DNA of 64,000 nt from Chrysomallon squamiferum (lineage: Eukaryota > Mollusca > Gastropoda > Neomphalida > Peltospiridae): positions 13,095,017 to 13,159,016 of the forward strand of contig CM022675.1 in NCBI GenBank assembly GCA_012295275.1, written 5' to 3'. Positions 41,011-54,862 of the stretch are shown here, in pieces; within the stretch, counting starts at the first letter, position 1, and every line of letters starts with the position of its first letter. The notes below the pieces were generated by a model, which was given only the letters and a program-made list of their open reading frames with translations, made no database searches and was not told where the DNA came from. The translations under genes were made by a program, and so were the position numbers.

Positions 41011-41024
41011 GTTGTCATGGTAAC
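41011..41024. promoter_or_regulatory. RFX X-box motif
   Basis: GTTGTCATGGTAAC fits the RFX consensus (GTTRCC, 0-3 bases, GGYAAC inverted half-sites) with one change. In animals X-boxes commonly lie close upstream of ciliary and some neuronal genes. Confidence 0.5.
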
Positions 41025-41133
41025 GTTAACGCCTGTCGACCGAAGGCGAAGCGAAGTAGCAGTGTACCAAGCTGTGTTAAATTCTTAATGTGGATTAAAC
41101 AGAATGATCTGATTAAAATGTATTTACTAGTAA

Positions 41134-41335
41134 TTAGCTTTAGCAACAACAACAACAACAACAATAACAACAATAATAATAGTAATAATAATAATGATGA
41201 TGATAATAATAATAATAATAATAACAACAACAACAACAACAATAATAATAATAGTAATAATAACTAATGATGATGATGATGATGATGATAATAATAATAA
41301 TAATAATAATAATCATCATCATCGTCATCATCATG
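41134..41335. repeat. Compound CAA/AAT/GAT trinucleotide array
   Basis: Alternating blocks of (CAA)n, (AAT)n, (GAT)n and (ATC)n over about 200 bp. Confidence 0.95.
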
Positions 41336-41686
41336 TCTTTGATTATAAATAAATCATTAAATATAGGTATGGTCAGTTTTCCTTTTTTTCTTTCTTTCTT
41401 GCTTTTCTTCTTCTTCTCCTCCTTCTTCTCCTTCTTGTTCTTCTTTTCACTTCATTGTTACAATTGTTATAACTTTCTCTTTGCCTTAAAAAACTTACTA
41501 TCTGTATGATACATGAAATATTTTTTGACAGAAGTTATATTTTCTTACTTCTTCTGAGATAATTTTCTTTCTTTCGATTTACAAAGACCTAGTCAGTTTA
41601 GATCCAATTGCTTATCTACTTTCATAAAGAGAATATAAGTGAAAGGAATACATATCTACATCTATATCTATATCTTTATATACAGT

Positions 41687-41932
<246 letters not shown>

Positions 41933-42205
41933 ACCATAGAAAAAAAATGTTAAGACGGACGTCATTTGGTCTTCTTTCAGGAATAAAATCAAAACTGACT
42001 TCACAGCCGTTTAAGTTTTAATAAATAACCATTCTGTTGCTGAATAATAGCTGTCTTATTTCTTTCTTTCTTTCTTTTGTTTTTCTTAACTCAACTTTTT
42101 TTTTTTTAAATTAATTATTCAGAGGTTTATCAGGTTAGCACAATGAAATAAAAAAGATAAAGGCAAAATATATAATTAGTTATAAATTAGACCTGTAGAC
42201 TGCAT

Positions 42206-42318
<113 letters not shown>

Positions 42319-42929
42319 GTTTAAGAGAAAACGAAAGAACGAGATATGGTAGAAACAAGAAAATTTAAAATGTAAAAGCTAAAATCTCTGGCATATCAGA
42401 AAGAAAAGAAAAACGATTTGGATAAATATTTTTCTATATGCCATAAATCAGATCCATATTTTTTTTCTTTTTTCATTCTCTAAAATAATCTATATACATA
42501 AAATATTTATAGAATTAATTATTTTTTTCTATTTACTGTATTGATTATGTTTCTTTACTTTGTCTTTTTACTGCGTTTGCTTGCCTGTTTATCTATCTCT
42601 TTTTGTTTCAGTATCTCTGTTTCTCTGACTCTAAACCATCCCATCCATCTATGCATTCGTTATTCCATCCATCCTTCCCTCCATCATTCCATACATCCAC
42701 CAACCAGTCCGTCTTTCTATATATCTGCCTGTCTGTCATTCCTTACAATAATTTCATCGGAAGCATTATCGACAAAATTTTACTTATTGATTGACTGATT
42801 TGTTTGTTTATTTATTTATTTTTTTTTTTTTTTATTATTATTATTATTTTTTTTTTTAATCTATTTTTTTTTTTTTTTTTTTTTATTTATATATCTATTT
42901 GTTTATTTGTCTGTTTATTTATTTTTACA

Positions 42930-43056
42930 GTTAAAGCTGCTTGATTATTTCGCCCTAAGAAGAACAAATGAAATGATATCAGCGGGTTTCCTCTCTAGCA
43001 TCGTCATTACACAAATACAACTGTTAACAATGAAATACATTGACTTAGCAAATAAT

Positions 43057-43090
<34 letters not shown>

Positions 43091-43310
43091 ATTCTTCCAA
43101 AAGAGCTCATCTCTGGTTGGAACGGGCTGTTGTTATTGTTTGCTGATCATAAACACTCAGTCCACGCTTTCCTCTTTACTGGGTCAGTGAAGCGCTGCTA
43201 AATGTCAGCAGACTGAAATTGTTGTGGCAGAATATTAAACGGGGCAAACCTTCAAGGTGCGTTTTTATCGGTTCCGGCTTGTGAACACATTCAGACTTAT
43301 CCTCGTGTTT
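42930..43310. other. Normal-complexity island between microsatellites
   Basis: The stretch is unlike its surroundings in composition, apart from a (TA)n run at 43062-43086. No splice-flanked frame is seen. It may be a conserved noncoding element. Confidence 0.3.
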
Positions 43311-43341
43311 TCATTTTTTATTTCTTATTTATTTTATTTTA

Positions 43342-43349
<8 letters not shown>

Positions 43350-43381
<32 letters not shown>

Positions 43382-43500
43382 TTATTATTATTATTATTAT
43401 TATTACTATTATTATTATTAATTATTTTATTTTATTTTATTTTATTTTATTTTATTTTATTTTATTTTATTTTATTTTACTTTATTTTATTTATAATTTA
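43350..43500. repeat. (TTA)n and (TTTTA)n array
   Basis: TTA triplets followed by about 15 TTTTA pentamers. Confidence 0.9.
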
Positions 43501-43544
43501 TTTTTATTTTTATTTTTATTTTTTTTATTTGTTTGTTCCAGAGC

Positions 43545-43760
43545 GAAAGCTGGCACCACGCGGTTACATCCCTGTGGCGATTTTCCGGGTGGGTGGGTGT
43601 GTTAAATGGGGTGAAATTTACATTTATGTTAGCGTGACGTACTATCGTTGTTCACTGGTTTGTGCAGTTTGTTCTGGATAGACAGTTGTTCAGCGTAACG
43701 CCTTTAGTGTACACAGTCTACCACAGTAAGAACAGGCCTTTGTGTCGCAGTTATACAGAC
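43545..43760. other. GC-richer noncoding island
   Basis: Contains cacgcggttacatccctgtg and gggtgggtgggtg. No coding frame that I can support. Regulatory nature is inference. Confidence 0.3.
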
Positions 43761-43779
43761 TATGTTAAAAGTGTTATAG

Positions 43780-44062
43780 ATTTATTAATACTACTATTAC
43801 CACCAAAATAATAACTACTACTAATACTACTGTTACTGCTATTACTACTACAACCACCACTATTACTATTACTGCTACTGCTGCTGCTATTACACGTATT
43901 ATCTTTACCACCACTACTACTGTTACGTGATATAACGATTATTACTACTTCTAGTTCCAATACTACTACTATTAGTACCACTACTACTATTACTTCTACT
44001 ACTATTGCTGTTGCTGCTATTACAGGTACTACCATTACCACTGTCACCACTACTATTGTTGC
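43780..44062. repeat. Degenerate (TAC)n/(TGC)n trinucleotide field
   Basis: Imperfect TAC, TGC and ACC triplets over about 280 bp, similar to the field at 56090-56410. Confidence 0.8.
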
Positions 44063-44339
44063 AACCAGATTAATCAGTGTGAAATAAAATAACATGCATT
44101 AACATAAGAACCAGTACTATTAATAACTAACGCTATAAGTTATAAAGTTATATAATAGATATATTAATTTGTTCGTATTTATTTTTCTTTTTTCTTTTTT
44201 TTTTCTTTTTTGGCGGGCAAACCACAGAATTGAGAAGTCTCAACACAATCTTACATCAAGGTCGAACGATGTTATTCATATACAGATTGACAGACAGACA
44301 GACACACATACACAAAGATATAAACTGTGTGTGTGTGTG

Positions 44340-44469
<130 letters not shown>

Positions 44470-44907
44470 CACATAGACAATTTATCTTTAATAATTCTGC
44501 GTATACCGATACTTCTTGATTGGTCCCTATTGATAACCTCCATGAACAACTGCGGCAACAACAGCAACAACAACATCTATCAGACAAAACAAAAACAAAC
44601 AGTTTGGAACAAACCACCACTTTATTAACTATTATTATCAAGCATGTTTCAAAGAATTTATTTCCAAATATAACACGAGAAAATAAATTCGTATCTAAGT
44701 CAGATTTAGCAGCGCTGAATGTCTAATATTTATCTTTTTAACGAGTGGAGACTTTAAAACCAGTGGAAAATATAAGAGAGAAAGTTTTAATTCATAAAGA
44801 AAAGTAAATGTATTGTACATTTCTGTATAGTTGTCTGTGTGTACAGTTACATTTAATGACATGAGCAATCTATTTAAAATAATTTCTTAAAATTATGTCC
44901 CCTGAAG

Positions 44908-44908
<1 letters not shown>

Positions 44909-44988
<80 letters not shown>
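44909..44988. repeat. (GA)n microsatellite
   Basis: About 38 GA units. Confidence 0.95.
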
Positions 44989-45269
44989 CTTTTGTTGTGA
45001 AAACCTTTATTATTATTATTTTTTTTAATTATCGTTTGTCTTTTATGCTATTTTTTTTCTTCTGCTTCTGCAAGAAAACGCAAATGAATTTAACAAGCCA
45101 AAACACCATTTATATTTTAATTATTGAAATATTTTTCACACATCACTGAAACGAACTAAATAACATCAAACGATTTCAGTCTTTGTGTGGGCGTGTGTCG
45201 CTTGTCCCATGCAAAAAATTATCATTATTATTATTACTTTTTTTTACTGATATACATTTTTATTTGTTC

Positions 45270-45271
<2 letters not shown>

Positions 45272-45332
<61 letters not shown>

Positions 45333-45335
45333 CAT
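45272..45335. repeat. (TTA)n microsatellite
   Basis: About 20 TTA units, then a short (GTT)n. Confidence 0.95.
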
Positions 45336-46329
45336 TGTCGTTGTTGTTGTTGTTGATGACAGATTTTCTTATAATTATTATTACTAATTTGTTGATTGAT
45401 CGACTGATTGTTAATGTTATGTTTTGTTTGCTTTTGAAATAATCATGATTAATGTACAAATTTTTATTTTTTTCGTTTTCGATTGCTCTGTACTTCAAAC
45501 AAATGTAAATTAAAATTTAACAGTTTCCTTTTAAACAGTCATTTTAAAAGTGCGGGAACTCTTTCTCTGCTTGTAAAAGAAATACTTATTAATTTATCAT
45601 TTTATTCGAATAAATACAATTATAAATGGTCAAAAGGAAATTCGACAGAAAAGAAGCTGAGATTTGTATGTGATTGAAATAAAAAATTTATAATCCGTTT
45701 TTCGTTTTAGTTTTCATTTTTGAAATTCAGAAAGCATGCGATATTTCTTAGTGAAATTATTATCAGTGCATGCTATGGATCATACGCTAAATCTTGCTGT
45801 ATCTATCTGCGTGCGCGCGCATGTTTGTCTACATATAAAATGTATGTATGTGAGCGTATGTGTGATAAGTGCATTTTTAAATAGACGTCGTTACGTAAAA
45901 CGGAATCGATATGAAGATAATATCGATTATTTTATTTGTCAAACTCAATTAACGAAGCATAATGTTTGAAGCGAAAATGAAATTAAAAAGTGAAAGCAAA
46001 AGTAAAATTAAACTGCAATGTTTCTTATAAAGATAATCAAGATCTGCAGTTATCTTTTATATGAAAAAACTAAATGTTTATTGTATGTGAAATTAACCAT
46101 CTTGAGGTTAAACAGATGGACAGACGCGCATACAGACAGATAGATAAATAAACAAATTTAAATCTGTTCGCAGAACATTATATTTTGACTGTCTAATTAT
46201 AATAATAATAAAAATAATATAATGACAACAATATATACTTAGATAATAGTTTTGCTATGTTTTTGTTTTCGTGAAAAAAGCTGTTAGTGATTTTTTTATT
46301 TTATTATTATTTTATTATTATTATTATTA

Positions 46330-46360
<31 letters not shown>

Positions 46361-46539
46361 TTAAACATAATGAAGGTTAAAAACTAAATGATAAACAAAG
46401 AAGAGAGATACATCTGGTGGTCTGAGTAATAGAATTTTACCTATTTTTATTTTGCACTCTTTTTTTGTTTGTTTGTTTGTTTGTTTTTTTACAGTTTCAT
46501 TATTTTTCCTTCATCGAATTTGTCGACTTCATATTCTTG

Positions 46540-46640
46540 GCTCCTTCACTGGAAAGGAAGTCTCAGAGATCCTCTGAGTTTCGAACTTCTGCGCACGCGC
46601 AATTCACTTCCGTCATCCATTGTCGCAAATCTGAAAGAAA
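46540..46640. promoter_or_regulatory. Possible NRF1/ETS promoter-like element
   Basis: Tgcgcacgcgca (46590-46601) resembles the NRF1 palindrome and is followed by an ETS-like acttccg (46606). Such pairs mark housekeeping promoters, but no gene start is visible beside it. Confidence 0.3.
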
Positions 46641-46821
46641 GCAAAAGAAATATAAATTAGTATTTTAGATGATAGCAAATATATATATATAAAAGTAAAA
46701 TAACAGTACCCATATCTAAATTTGTATAAATTATAAAAGTAAGACGCAGATATAGGCAAATACAGTAATATTAGCATTCATTTTCCCTTTCTTTAAATGA
46801 CATTAATAATAATAATAATAA

Positions 46822-46852
<31 letters not shown>

Positions 46853-47094
46853 AAGAAGAACAACAACAACAACAACAGCAACAGCAGTAGGAAAGATATA
46901 ATATGAAAGAGACATTTAAAAATGAATACAAACATCAATACAACTATGAAAACATAACTCAATCAATAAAAAAGGCAAAACATTTCATTAATATGTAAAC
47001 AACTATAAGCAAACACTATAACATAAAAATAGCATGACTCAAGATGATATCAGAACATACCAACATGTAACATAAAATTATAACATGACTTATT

Positions 47095-47460
47095 GAAAAT
47101 AACATAACATGTTACAGGAAAACACAGTGTAGCGTAAAATAACCATAACATAACGTAACTGAAAATGACAAAACAAAACATAACTTAATGGAAAATAGCA
47201 AAGCAAAACATAACGTAACATAATGTAAAATAAACCGAAACGTAACGTAACGTAATGTGATATAATAAACCGAAACGTAACGTAACGTAATGTGATATAA
47301 TTAAACGTAACGTAACGTAGTTGTAAGATAACAAAACAGATAACGTAACGTGAGATATCAAAACAAAAGATAACGTAACCTACTGTGAAAGAATAAAACA
47401 TTACAGAAGGCAACGTAACGTAACGTAACGTAAAGTAACGTAATACCATTTCTACACGAC
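47095..47460. repeat. Degenerate (AACGT)/(AACAT) pentamer array
   Basis: Imperfect repeats of aacgt, aacat and aaaac units over about 360 bp, with a perfect aacgtaacgtaacgtaacgt stretch near 47412. It opens a long but repeat-derived frame on the minus strand. Confidence 0.85.
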
Positions 47461-47813
47461 ACAACATAGCGAGAAAGAATATAAATTAAGACTAAATATA
47501 AAATTTAATTATTTAAATGAAGAAAAACACGAAGAAAAAAAATGGCTGTCAGTCAGGGCTGTGTCGTTATCTGTAGAACCAAATCGTAAGCGATTGGAAG
47601 TGTTTTAATTTCCCGGCTAAAGATAACATTCTGAGAGACACGTTTCAATTATTAACCCACAAGATATGTCCTCGGAACCTCACTGGGAGAAAAAGCGAAG
47701 AAATAGAAAAAAAGGAAAAAATAGAATCTTCGTTGACAAAATAAAGAAACTGCTTAATTTGATTTGCACCCACTGTCAGTGTAATTTAGTTAGAGTTTGT
47801 TGATTTCTGACTG

Positions 47814-47913
<100 letters not shown>

Positions 47914-48204
47914 TATTTAAATAAATAAATTAAATTAAATTAAAAAAAAAACGAAAACATAACACTCCCCCAAGCCCCAAAGCTAAATTTTACCATTTCT
48001 TATAATTATATTAAAAACTAAATAACAAAAATTAACCAAATAAAACAACACTAAAATAATACAAATGCAATCATTCATACAAAACACTAGCACAAAGTGA
48101 AAAGACGTTCTTACTAAGGTTCAGTTTTCCTAACCGACATTTTCAATCAGAGAAAAACAGATGGGCAGAAAGAAAGAAAGACACAGTTATAGGTACATAC
48201 TGAG

Positions 48205-48223
48205 AAATAAATAAATAAATACA

Positions 48224-48290
<67 letters not shown>

Positions 48291-48305
48291 AATAAAATAA
48301 AATAA
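48205..48305. repeat. (AAAT)n microsatellite
   Basis: About 22 AAAT units, then a few AAAAT units. Confidence 0.95.
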
Positions 48306-48724
48306 CATAACATAAAATATTAAATATTAAAAAAAAAAACAGAAGTAAACCACGACATAGAACAACCATAACTGTTTAAATGGATGATTATCTTGCTGTT
48401 TTATGGCTGGCTATATTTAATAATATCGAAAGTTATTACACACGGTGTAAATACTGCCAGTATTTTATGGATGCGGTTAACAGAAATAATGAAATAAGGA
48501 AACTGTACTCGCCGTTGCTCTCCGCCTACTCCGCTCAGTGTAATTATGACAATGCAGTGCTTTTGTTTTCGTTCTTTATTTAATAACACGATATTATTGT
48601 TGTTATTGTTGTTTATTTAGTATGTTTTATACAGACAGACGCACACGTGCACTCGCATAAACACACACAAACACGCATATCCACACTCACACACACACAC
48701 ACACATACATAAAGTTTCAATTTT

Positions 48725-48764
48725 TGTCTTAATAATAATAATAATAATAATAATGACAATGATA

Positions 48765-48799
<35 letters not shown>

Positions 48800-48816
48800 A
48801 ATAATAATAATAATTA
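48725..48816. repeat. (AAT)n/(GAT)n compound microsatellite
   Basis: AAT units, then about 12 GAT units, then AAT units. Confidence 0.9.
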
Positions 48817-49252
48817 CTGTTATTAGTTTCTCTACATTACAGTCCAGCCTGCTTTTTCGGCAATCTGTCTATAACAACCGTCTCTCTAAGTCGGCCATCT
48901 TGCAATTTTTTTATTTTATTATTATTATATATTTTTTTTTTTTAACTGAGTGGCACTACAATATTTCTACGTCAGGTCCTTGTGTGCCAGTAGTCGAGAG
49001 GTTTGAAATTATTTATAAAATACAAGATTTAAGTCGCAGTGGAGTTTAGTACGGTGTGCTCCTACTTGTTACACATCCCATTTGTCAGACTGTTTATGAT
49101 CACAGTCGTTATGTCTGAAAGCTCGACTAACCAACCATGTGTTGTTTACCTGTGTCTCATAAACGGATCAGTTAAACAATAAGAAGTAATAAGAAGTAAT
49201 AAGAATTTTCATTAAATTTTCGATATCAAATATTTAATTCTGGCTTCATGTA

Positions 49253-49642
<390 letters not shown>

Positions 49643-50121
49643 TTTGTGTTGTAATTAATTTTTTTTCCTCACTCGATATATTGTTCAGTTTTAGTCCATT
49701 ATTTTCCCATCTTCAGTAATATTCCAACGACATCAACCTAATACATATTCATTACTTGATTGCTACTGCCGTAGTTAATGTTACGTCATGTAGATTGTAG
49801 CTGACGTCACAGCGCCATTTGGAGGTTAATTGTTGTTTGATTGTATAACAAGAAACATAAATAATACATACTGGTAAGTATTATGTTGGTTTCTCATGGC
49901 ATAGATATGAAATATGCATACAAAAGAAAATCTCTCTGGACTACAATTGACTTTCTTAAGATACCCAGAGGGAAACGTGGGGAAATTAAAATGTCGTAGT
50001 TTGACACTTTCGTTTGTTTTGTGTGCATTACAATTAGCGTAACAGCTTAACCTTTATAGAAATAACTGTTTATTTATTCAACGAGTTTTGTCATTACTGT
50101 TATTATGATTGTTGTTGTTGC

Positions 50122-50176
<55 letters not shown>
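50122..50176. repeat. (ATT)n microsatellite
   Basis: About 18 ATT units. Confidence 0.9.
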
Positions 50177-50515
50177 TATTTTTGTTGTTGTTGCTGTTAT
50201 TGTTGTTATTGTTATTATAAATAAATATAATAATAATAATAACAATAACAACAACAACAACTACTACAATAACAAACTAAATAAATAAATAAAATGTAAA
50301 AATTCGTGACGGTTAAATATTATTATTAGGAAACCTTTTAAAAATATATTATTCATAAACTATAAAAAAATGTATAATTTTGTTTTTTTTGTTTATTTGT
50401 TTTGTTTGTTTTTTTATTTTTATTTTTTTTATTTTAAGAATAGGATTTCAGTAATTTCATTTTGGGAAATATAATAATTATTGCGTAGAAATATTTTATT
50501 ATTGTGATTATTGTT

Positions 50516-50519
50516 GTTG

Positions 50520-50608
<89 letters not shown>

Positions 50609-50609
50609 T
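50516..50609. repeat. (ATT)n microsatellite
   Basis: About 28 ATT units after a short (GTT)n. Confidence 0.95.
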
Positions 50610-51180
50610 GTATTTTGTGAAATAACTTTTCACCGGTTTCATATTATTGTGAGTTTTGTAATTATTATGTAAAATAGATTTAATCACCAGCTTTCTAATT
50701 TGTGAAAAGGATTCTATTCATTATCATTATTTCACTCTTTAATCTATAAAACTTTTTTTTCCTATTTAGTATCATTTTAAATTGTGAAATAGATTTTATT
50801 TTATCGTTTTCATTTATGGAATTGCTTTAAATTACTTACGATCACTGTAATATGTGAAATAGTTTTATATGATTGTTTTGTGATACTTTCATAATGTGAA
50901 TATACTTTTTCTTTATCAAGCTTTCATTTAGACTTGTGAAATTGTCTTTACTTATTATTTTCTGATTATTTTATTTCATCAAATGTCTTTATATTTTGTT
51001 AGAGTCATTTTAGTTTGTTAAATTGCTTTTTATTAGTTCTGTTTTGCTATATTTTTAATTTGTGAAACTATTTTATTTAAATATCACGGTCACTTTTATT
51101 TGTAATGATCTTCCACAGAAATAGCTTTTAATTTATGAAATACTTTTATTTTATTACATTGCTATTATTTTATTATAGTA

Positions 51181-51258
51181 CAATTAAATGTTCGCGAAAT
51201 ATTAATGAAGTTGTATTTCGTTATATCATGTTATTAATATTTCGCAAACATTTAATTG
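51181..51258. repeat. Inverted repeat, 26-bp arms
   Basis: Arms at 51181-51206 and 51233-51258 are reverse complements with one mismatch (a tt-cgcg/cgc-aa difference), with a 26-base spacer. A strong hairpin is possible. No target duplication is evident. Confidence 0.85.
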
Positions 51259-51339
51259 CGAAATTACTTAATTGTAAATCGAATAATGTATTTTCATAGC
51301 ATAAGTAATTTTTTGTATGAAAATACCATCTTGATTTCT

Positions 51340-51610
51340 GTGCATGAAATAGCTTTTTAAAATATCATCATTTATATTAGATGTTGTGAAATAGCTCATC
51401 TAAAATATCCACATTTTATTTTAATTGTATATTAGCTTTTTGAAATATCATCATTTATATTAAGTTTTGTGAAATAGCTTTTCTAAAATATCCACATTTT
51501 ATTTTATTTGTATATTAGCTTTTTGAAATATCATCATTTATATTAATTTTTGTGAAATAGCTTTTCTAAAACATCCACATTTTTTTTATTTGAGTAATAG
51601 CTTGTGAAAA
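51340..51610. repeat. About 105-bp tandem repeat
   Basis: About 2.5 copies of a unit containing tttttgaaatatcatcattt, then tgaaatagcttttctaaaa, then tatccacattttatttt. Shorter 'gtgaaatag' phrases recur upstream from 50700, suggesting an older, broader array. Confidence 0.8.
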
Positions 51611-52591
51611 ACATCGTCATTATTTTTATATTTTATTTAGTTTTATTTTATTTATTTTTTTTTTGAGACAGCTTTTCTAAAATGTAGACCTCATTTATAT
51701 TTGTAAAATAGTTTAAACAGAATAAGCTCTTCTTAAAACTGTCAATATTTTTATTTCTCATATAAGTATGATACATATTTCGCAGTTGGCTGCTACAAAA
51801 TTTAAAAACAACAGATCACAAAATGTGGATCGCTTTTCTGCACAACCAGATTATTTCTGAATCAGATTTTACACGATTCTGATACTAGAAACTGCTACAT
51901 CTGATACCAAACGACCTTCATTCGGTTTCAGTTATTATTACTTTTAATTTTCAATATTTATTACATGAAAAGCATGCAGAAGAAAACGACGCACATTAAT
52001 TGTAATAAGCTCTACGTTTTTTGATCGATACGAAATGATAAATGCATATTTGGGTTTTTTGTTTTCATCTAGTAAATAAGGAGAAAACTAATAAATATGG
52101 AGATATTCAGAGAAAGCACAAATTAGTTCAGGTGCGTTAAGCTTTTCCATAATTCATAAGTTCAATTAGTGCGCAGGATCATCTGCGTGAAGCATGCGTA
52201 AAACGTGCGCGAACAGGTGAAAAGTAACTTGAGTGTGACGTCTTCTCGTTGCTAAGTGGTCAGCGTTGGTTTTAATGTGGCCGTTGAACCACGTTTGTGG
52301 TCAGTTGTCAATTTCTGTTATTAAACTTGGCACTGATGTCATGTTTTTTTTTCTTCCTGTTTTTTTTCTTTCTTTCTTTCTTTCTTTTTTTTTTGTTTTT
52401 TTTGTTTTTTCTTGTAAAGTGCTTTAAAAAGAAATCCCAATGGTGATATTCTATGAACATGGTAATAAAGCTTGTCAAAGATTTTTCAATTATTATTTTT
52501 TTAACAGTATTAAACATGCTTAAAAAGGTACTTGCTGCAAATCTTTTGTGGTCACATTAACTTTACTGAAACGAAATAGTAGTGTGTGCGT

Positions 52592-52631
<40 letters not shown>

Positions 52632-53243
52632 ATTTGTTCGTTATTCTTTTTTTTTAAATAAACATGATAAGTTGTGTTTATTAGAAATCAACAGATTCCA
52701 ATAAACAGTTTTCTTAATATGATAAATTATACAGCTAAGTTCTTTTTTTTTTCTTTCTTACTTTTCATTTATTTTTAAATATTATTTTGCTGTTTTTGTA
52801 TGTTTGTTTGCTTATTTATTAATTTGTTTATTTACTTACTTATTTATTTACATACTTACTTTTAATTTTACTGTTATTATTATTTGTTTGTTTAGACTTG
52901 AGCAATTTTCTTTCATTTTTATTTATTTTTATTTTTCTAACACACACACACACATAATAAAACATATGTATTTATTTCTGGTGTACCTGTTTATCTTTTA
53001 ACATCTGTCATTTGTACATACGTCTGTATGTTTCTTTACGAATATGTAATGCATCGTTGTTATGACGATTAATCTATCAATTATGCAAAACGTGACTGAG
53101 CTTCAAATCAAACTACATAACTTGTTATACACTAATCAATAGACCTGCATGTACGGACATGAAATCAAAAAAAAAATAAAATAAATTAAAATAAAATGAA
53201 ATAAAATAAAAGATAATAATGAAAAAAAAGGTAAAAGATAATG

Positions 53244-53304
<61 letters not shown>

Positions 53305-53429
53305 AGAAAAAAAATAAAATTAAAAATATTAGGAAGCAATAGAAGAAAAAAATTAAAAAAATGAAGCCTCTTCAATCATGAAAGCTATTAAGATGACATT
53401 TTCTCAACAAGTGATATACAAACACAACA

Positions 53430-53640
53430 AAACAAGTTCGTGCTTGAGTATGTGGGTTCACGACCTGGTAGGTGGGAGCGTTACAAAGTGAGATGTTTAC
53501 ACAGCCAACAAGAGTCGTTTAGACTCGTTTTCCACCACGTTTGATGTGTGGCGCTGTTTTGTTGTTTTCCACTGACTAACTGACGTCACACGTTACGTAT
53601 TAGTTACAAGTACATTGCTGTTAGAGACTGGTAAACAACA
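53430..53640. other. Normal-complexity island with a CRE palindrome
   Basis: Balanced sequence with TGACGTCA at 53581-53588. No coding frame that I can support. Confidence 0.3.
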
Positions 53641-54079
53641 CAAGATGTGTCAAGCGATTTCTTTGTTGTACGATTCTCGATACAACACAACGCGCTCGTT
53701 TTGTTTTTTTTCTTGATGTTTTCTCTTTACTTACGGTCAGTTCAGAAATATACAGCAGCTAATAACGTAATCTTTATGAATAGCCAGTGCATGCGTGCGT
53801 GCGTGCGTGCACGAGAGTGGTTTTATTGTTTAATAATGTATTCATTGAGTGAGGATAAACAACAACAACCTTGAGATGTGCGATAACATAAATACACAAA
53901 CACACACATACGTAAACACACATGCAAACACACACATAAACACATACACCAACCGCACATATACAAACAGTGGTACATAAACACAAATACACAAAGGTAA
54001 ACACATATACACAAACATATACATTCATACATAAATATGCGCCTATGTGTAAATTTCCGTGGACGTATATGTTTCCTAA

Positions 54080-54083
54080 TATG

Positions 54084-54135
<52 letters not shown>

Positions 54136-54150
54136 AACACACACACAAAC
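54080..54150. repeat. (TA)n and (CA)n microsatellites
   Basis: About 20 TA units, then CACAAACA units. Frames over it are artefacts. Confidence 0.95.
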
Positions 54151-54764
54151 ACACATACTATTACTAATACAAGTACTACCATTATTGTTCCTCCTACTAA
54201 TACTACTATTACAAACAGAATATAATTGAGAACGATAATAAGGACGATGAAATTAACACCAGCAATGTCTGCAATAATGATAATAACAACAAGAACGTAT
54301 CTGTATTTCATTACACAGAAGAATTAAAAAAAAAAAAAAAAAAAAAAAATTCAAATATACAGAAGATTCCATTTAAGTTTCATATTTCATGTTTTTATTT
54401 CACAGTTGATTTCTCATTCACGTTATTAATGCCTAGTTTGGAGATTATAGCTGTTGTCTGGATATATAACTGTTATTATTAAGTTGTCACCTAATTAGTA
54501 TTTTAATTAATGAAACGTAAGTTTGTTTAGACGACCTTTTTATGGTTGCTAAGTAACAGTAGATGAAAATTAATGCAGAGAGGTATCTTTTTCTTTGTTC
54601 TGTAGCAGTCCACAGCTTTGATTTGATTTTATGAGTTCATTTGAATTATTTTATTTTCGTTTCACATTAATCATGTAGGCTTAGGTGTGTGTCTATATAT
54701 ATCTATATATATATCTATATAGATATATGCATGTATGTGTGTATGTATGAATATATACACATAC

Positions 54765-54862
54765 AGACGTAATCCACAGTGAATATATATGTGTGTGTGT
54801 ATGTGTATATATATACGCATACACACATATATATATATATATATTCACTGTGGATTCCGTCT
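54765..54862. repeat. Long near-perfect hairpin, 98 bp
   Basis: The outer arms agacgtaatccacagtgaat and the reverse complement of attcactgtggattccgtct differ by one base. Between them lie complementary GT/AC- and TA-rich halves, so the whole block can fold on itself. It resembles a MITE or foldback element. Confidence 0.8.

Noticed and set aside
47090-47467. 125-residue minus-strand frame rich in LRYVT
   Set aside because: Created by the pentamer array; composition follows the repeat, not a protein.
48380-48583. 67-residue plus-strand frame (MDDYLAVLWLAIFNN...)
   Set aside because: Protein-like in places, but no homology recognised and no supporting signals.
53774-54311. Long minus-strand frames rich in cysteine, valine and tyrosine
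   Set aside because: They come from (CA)n/(TA)n repeats and show no domain.
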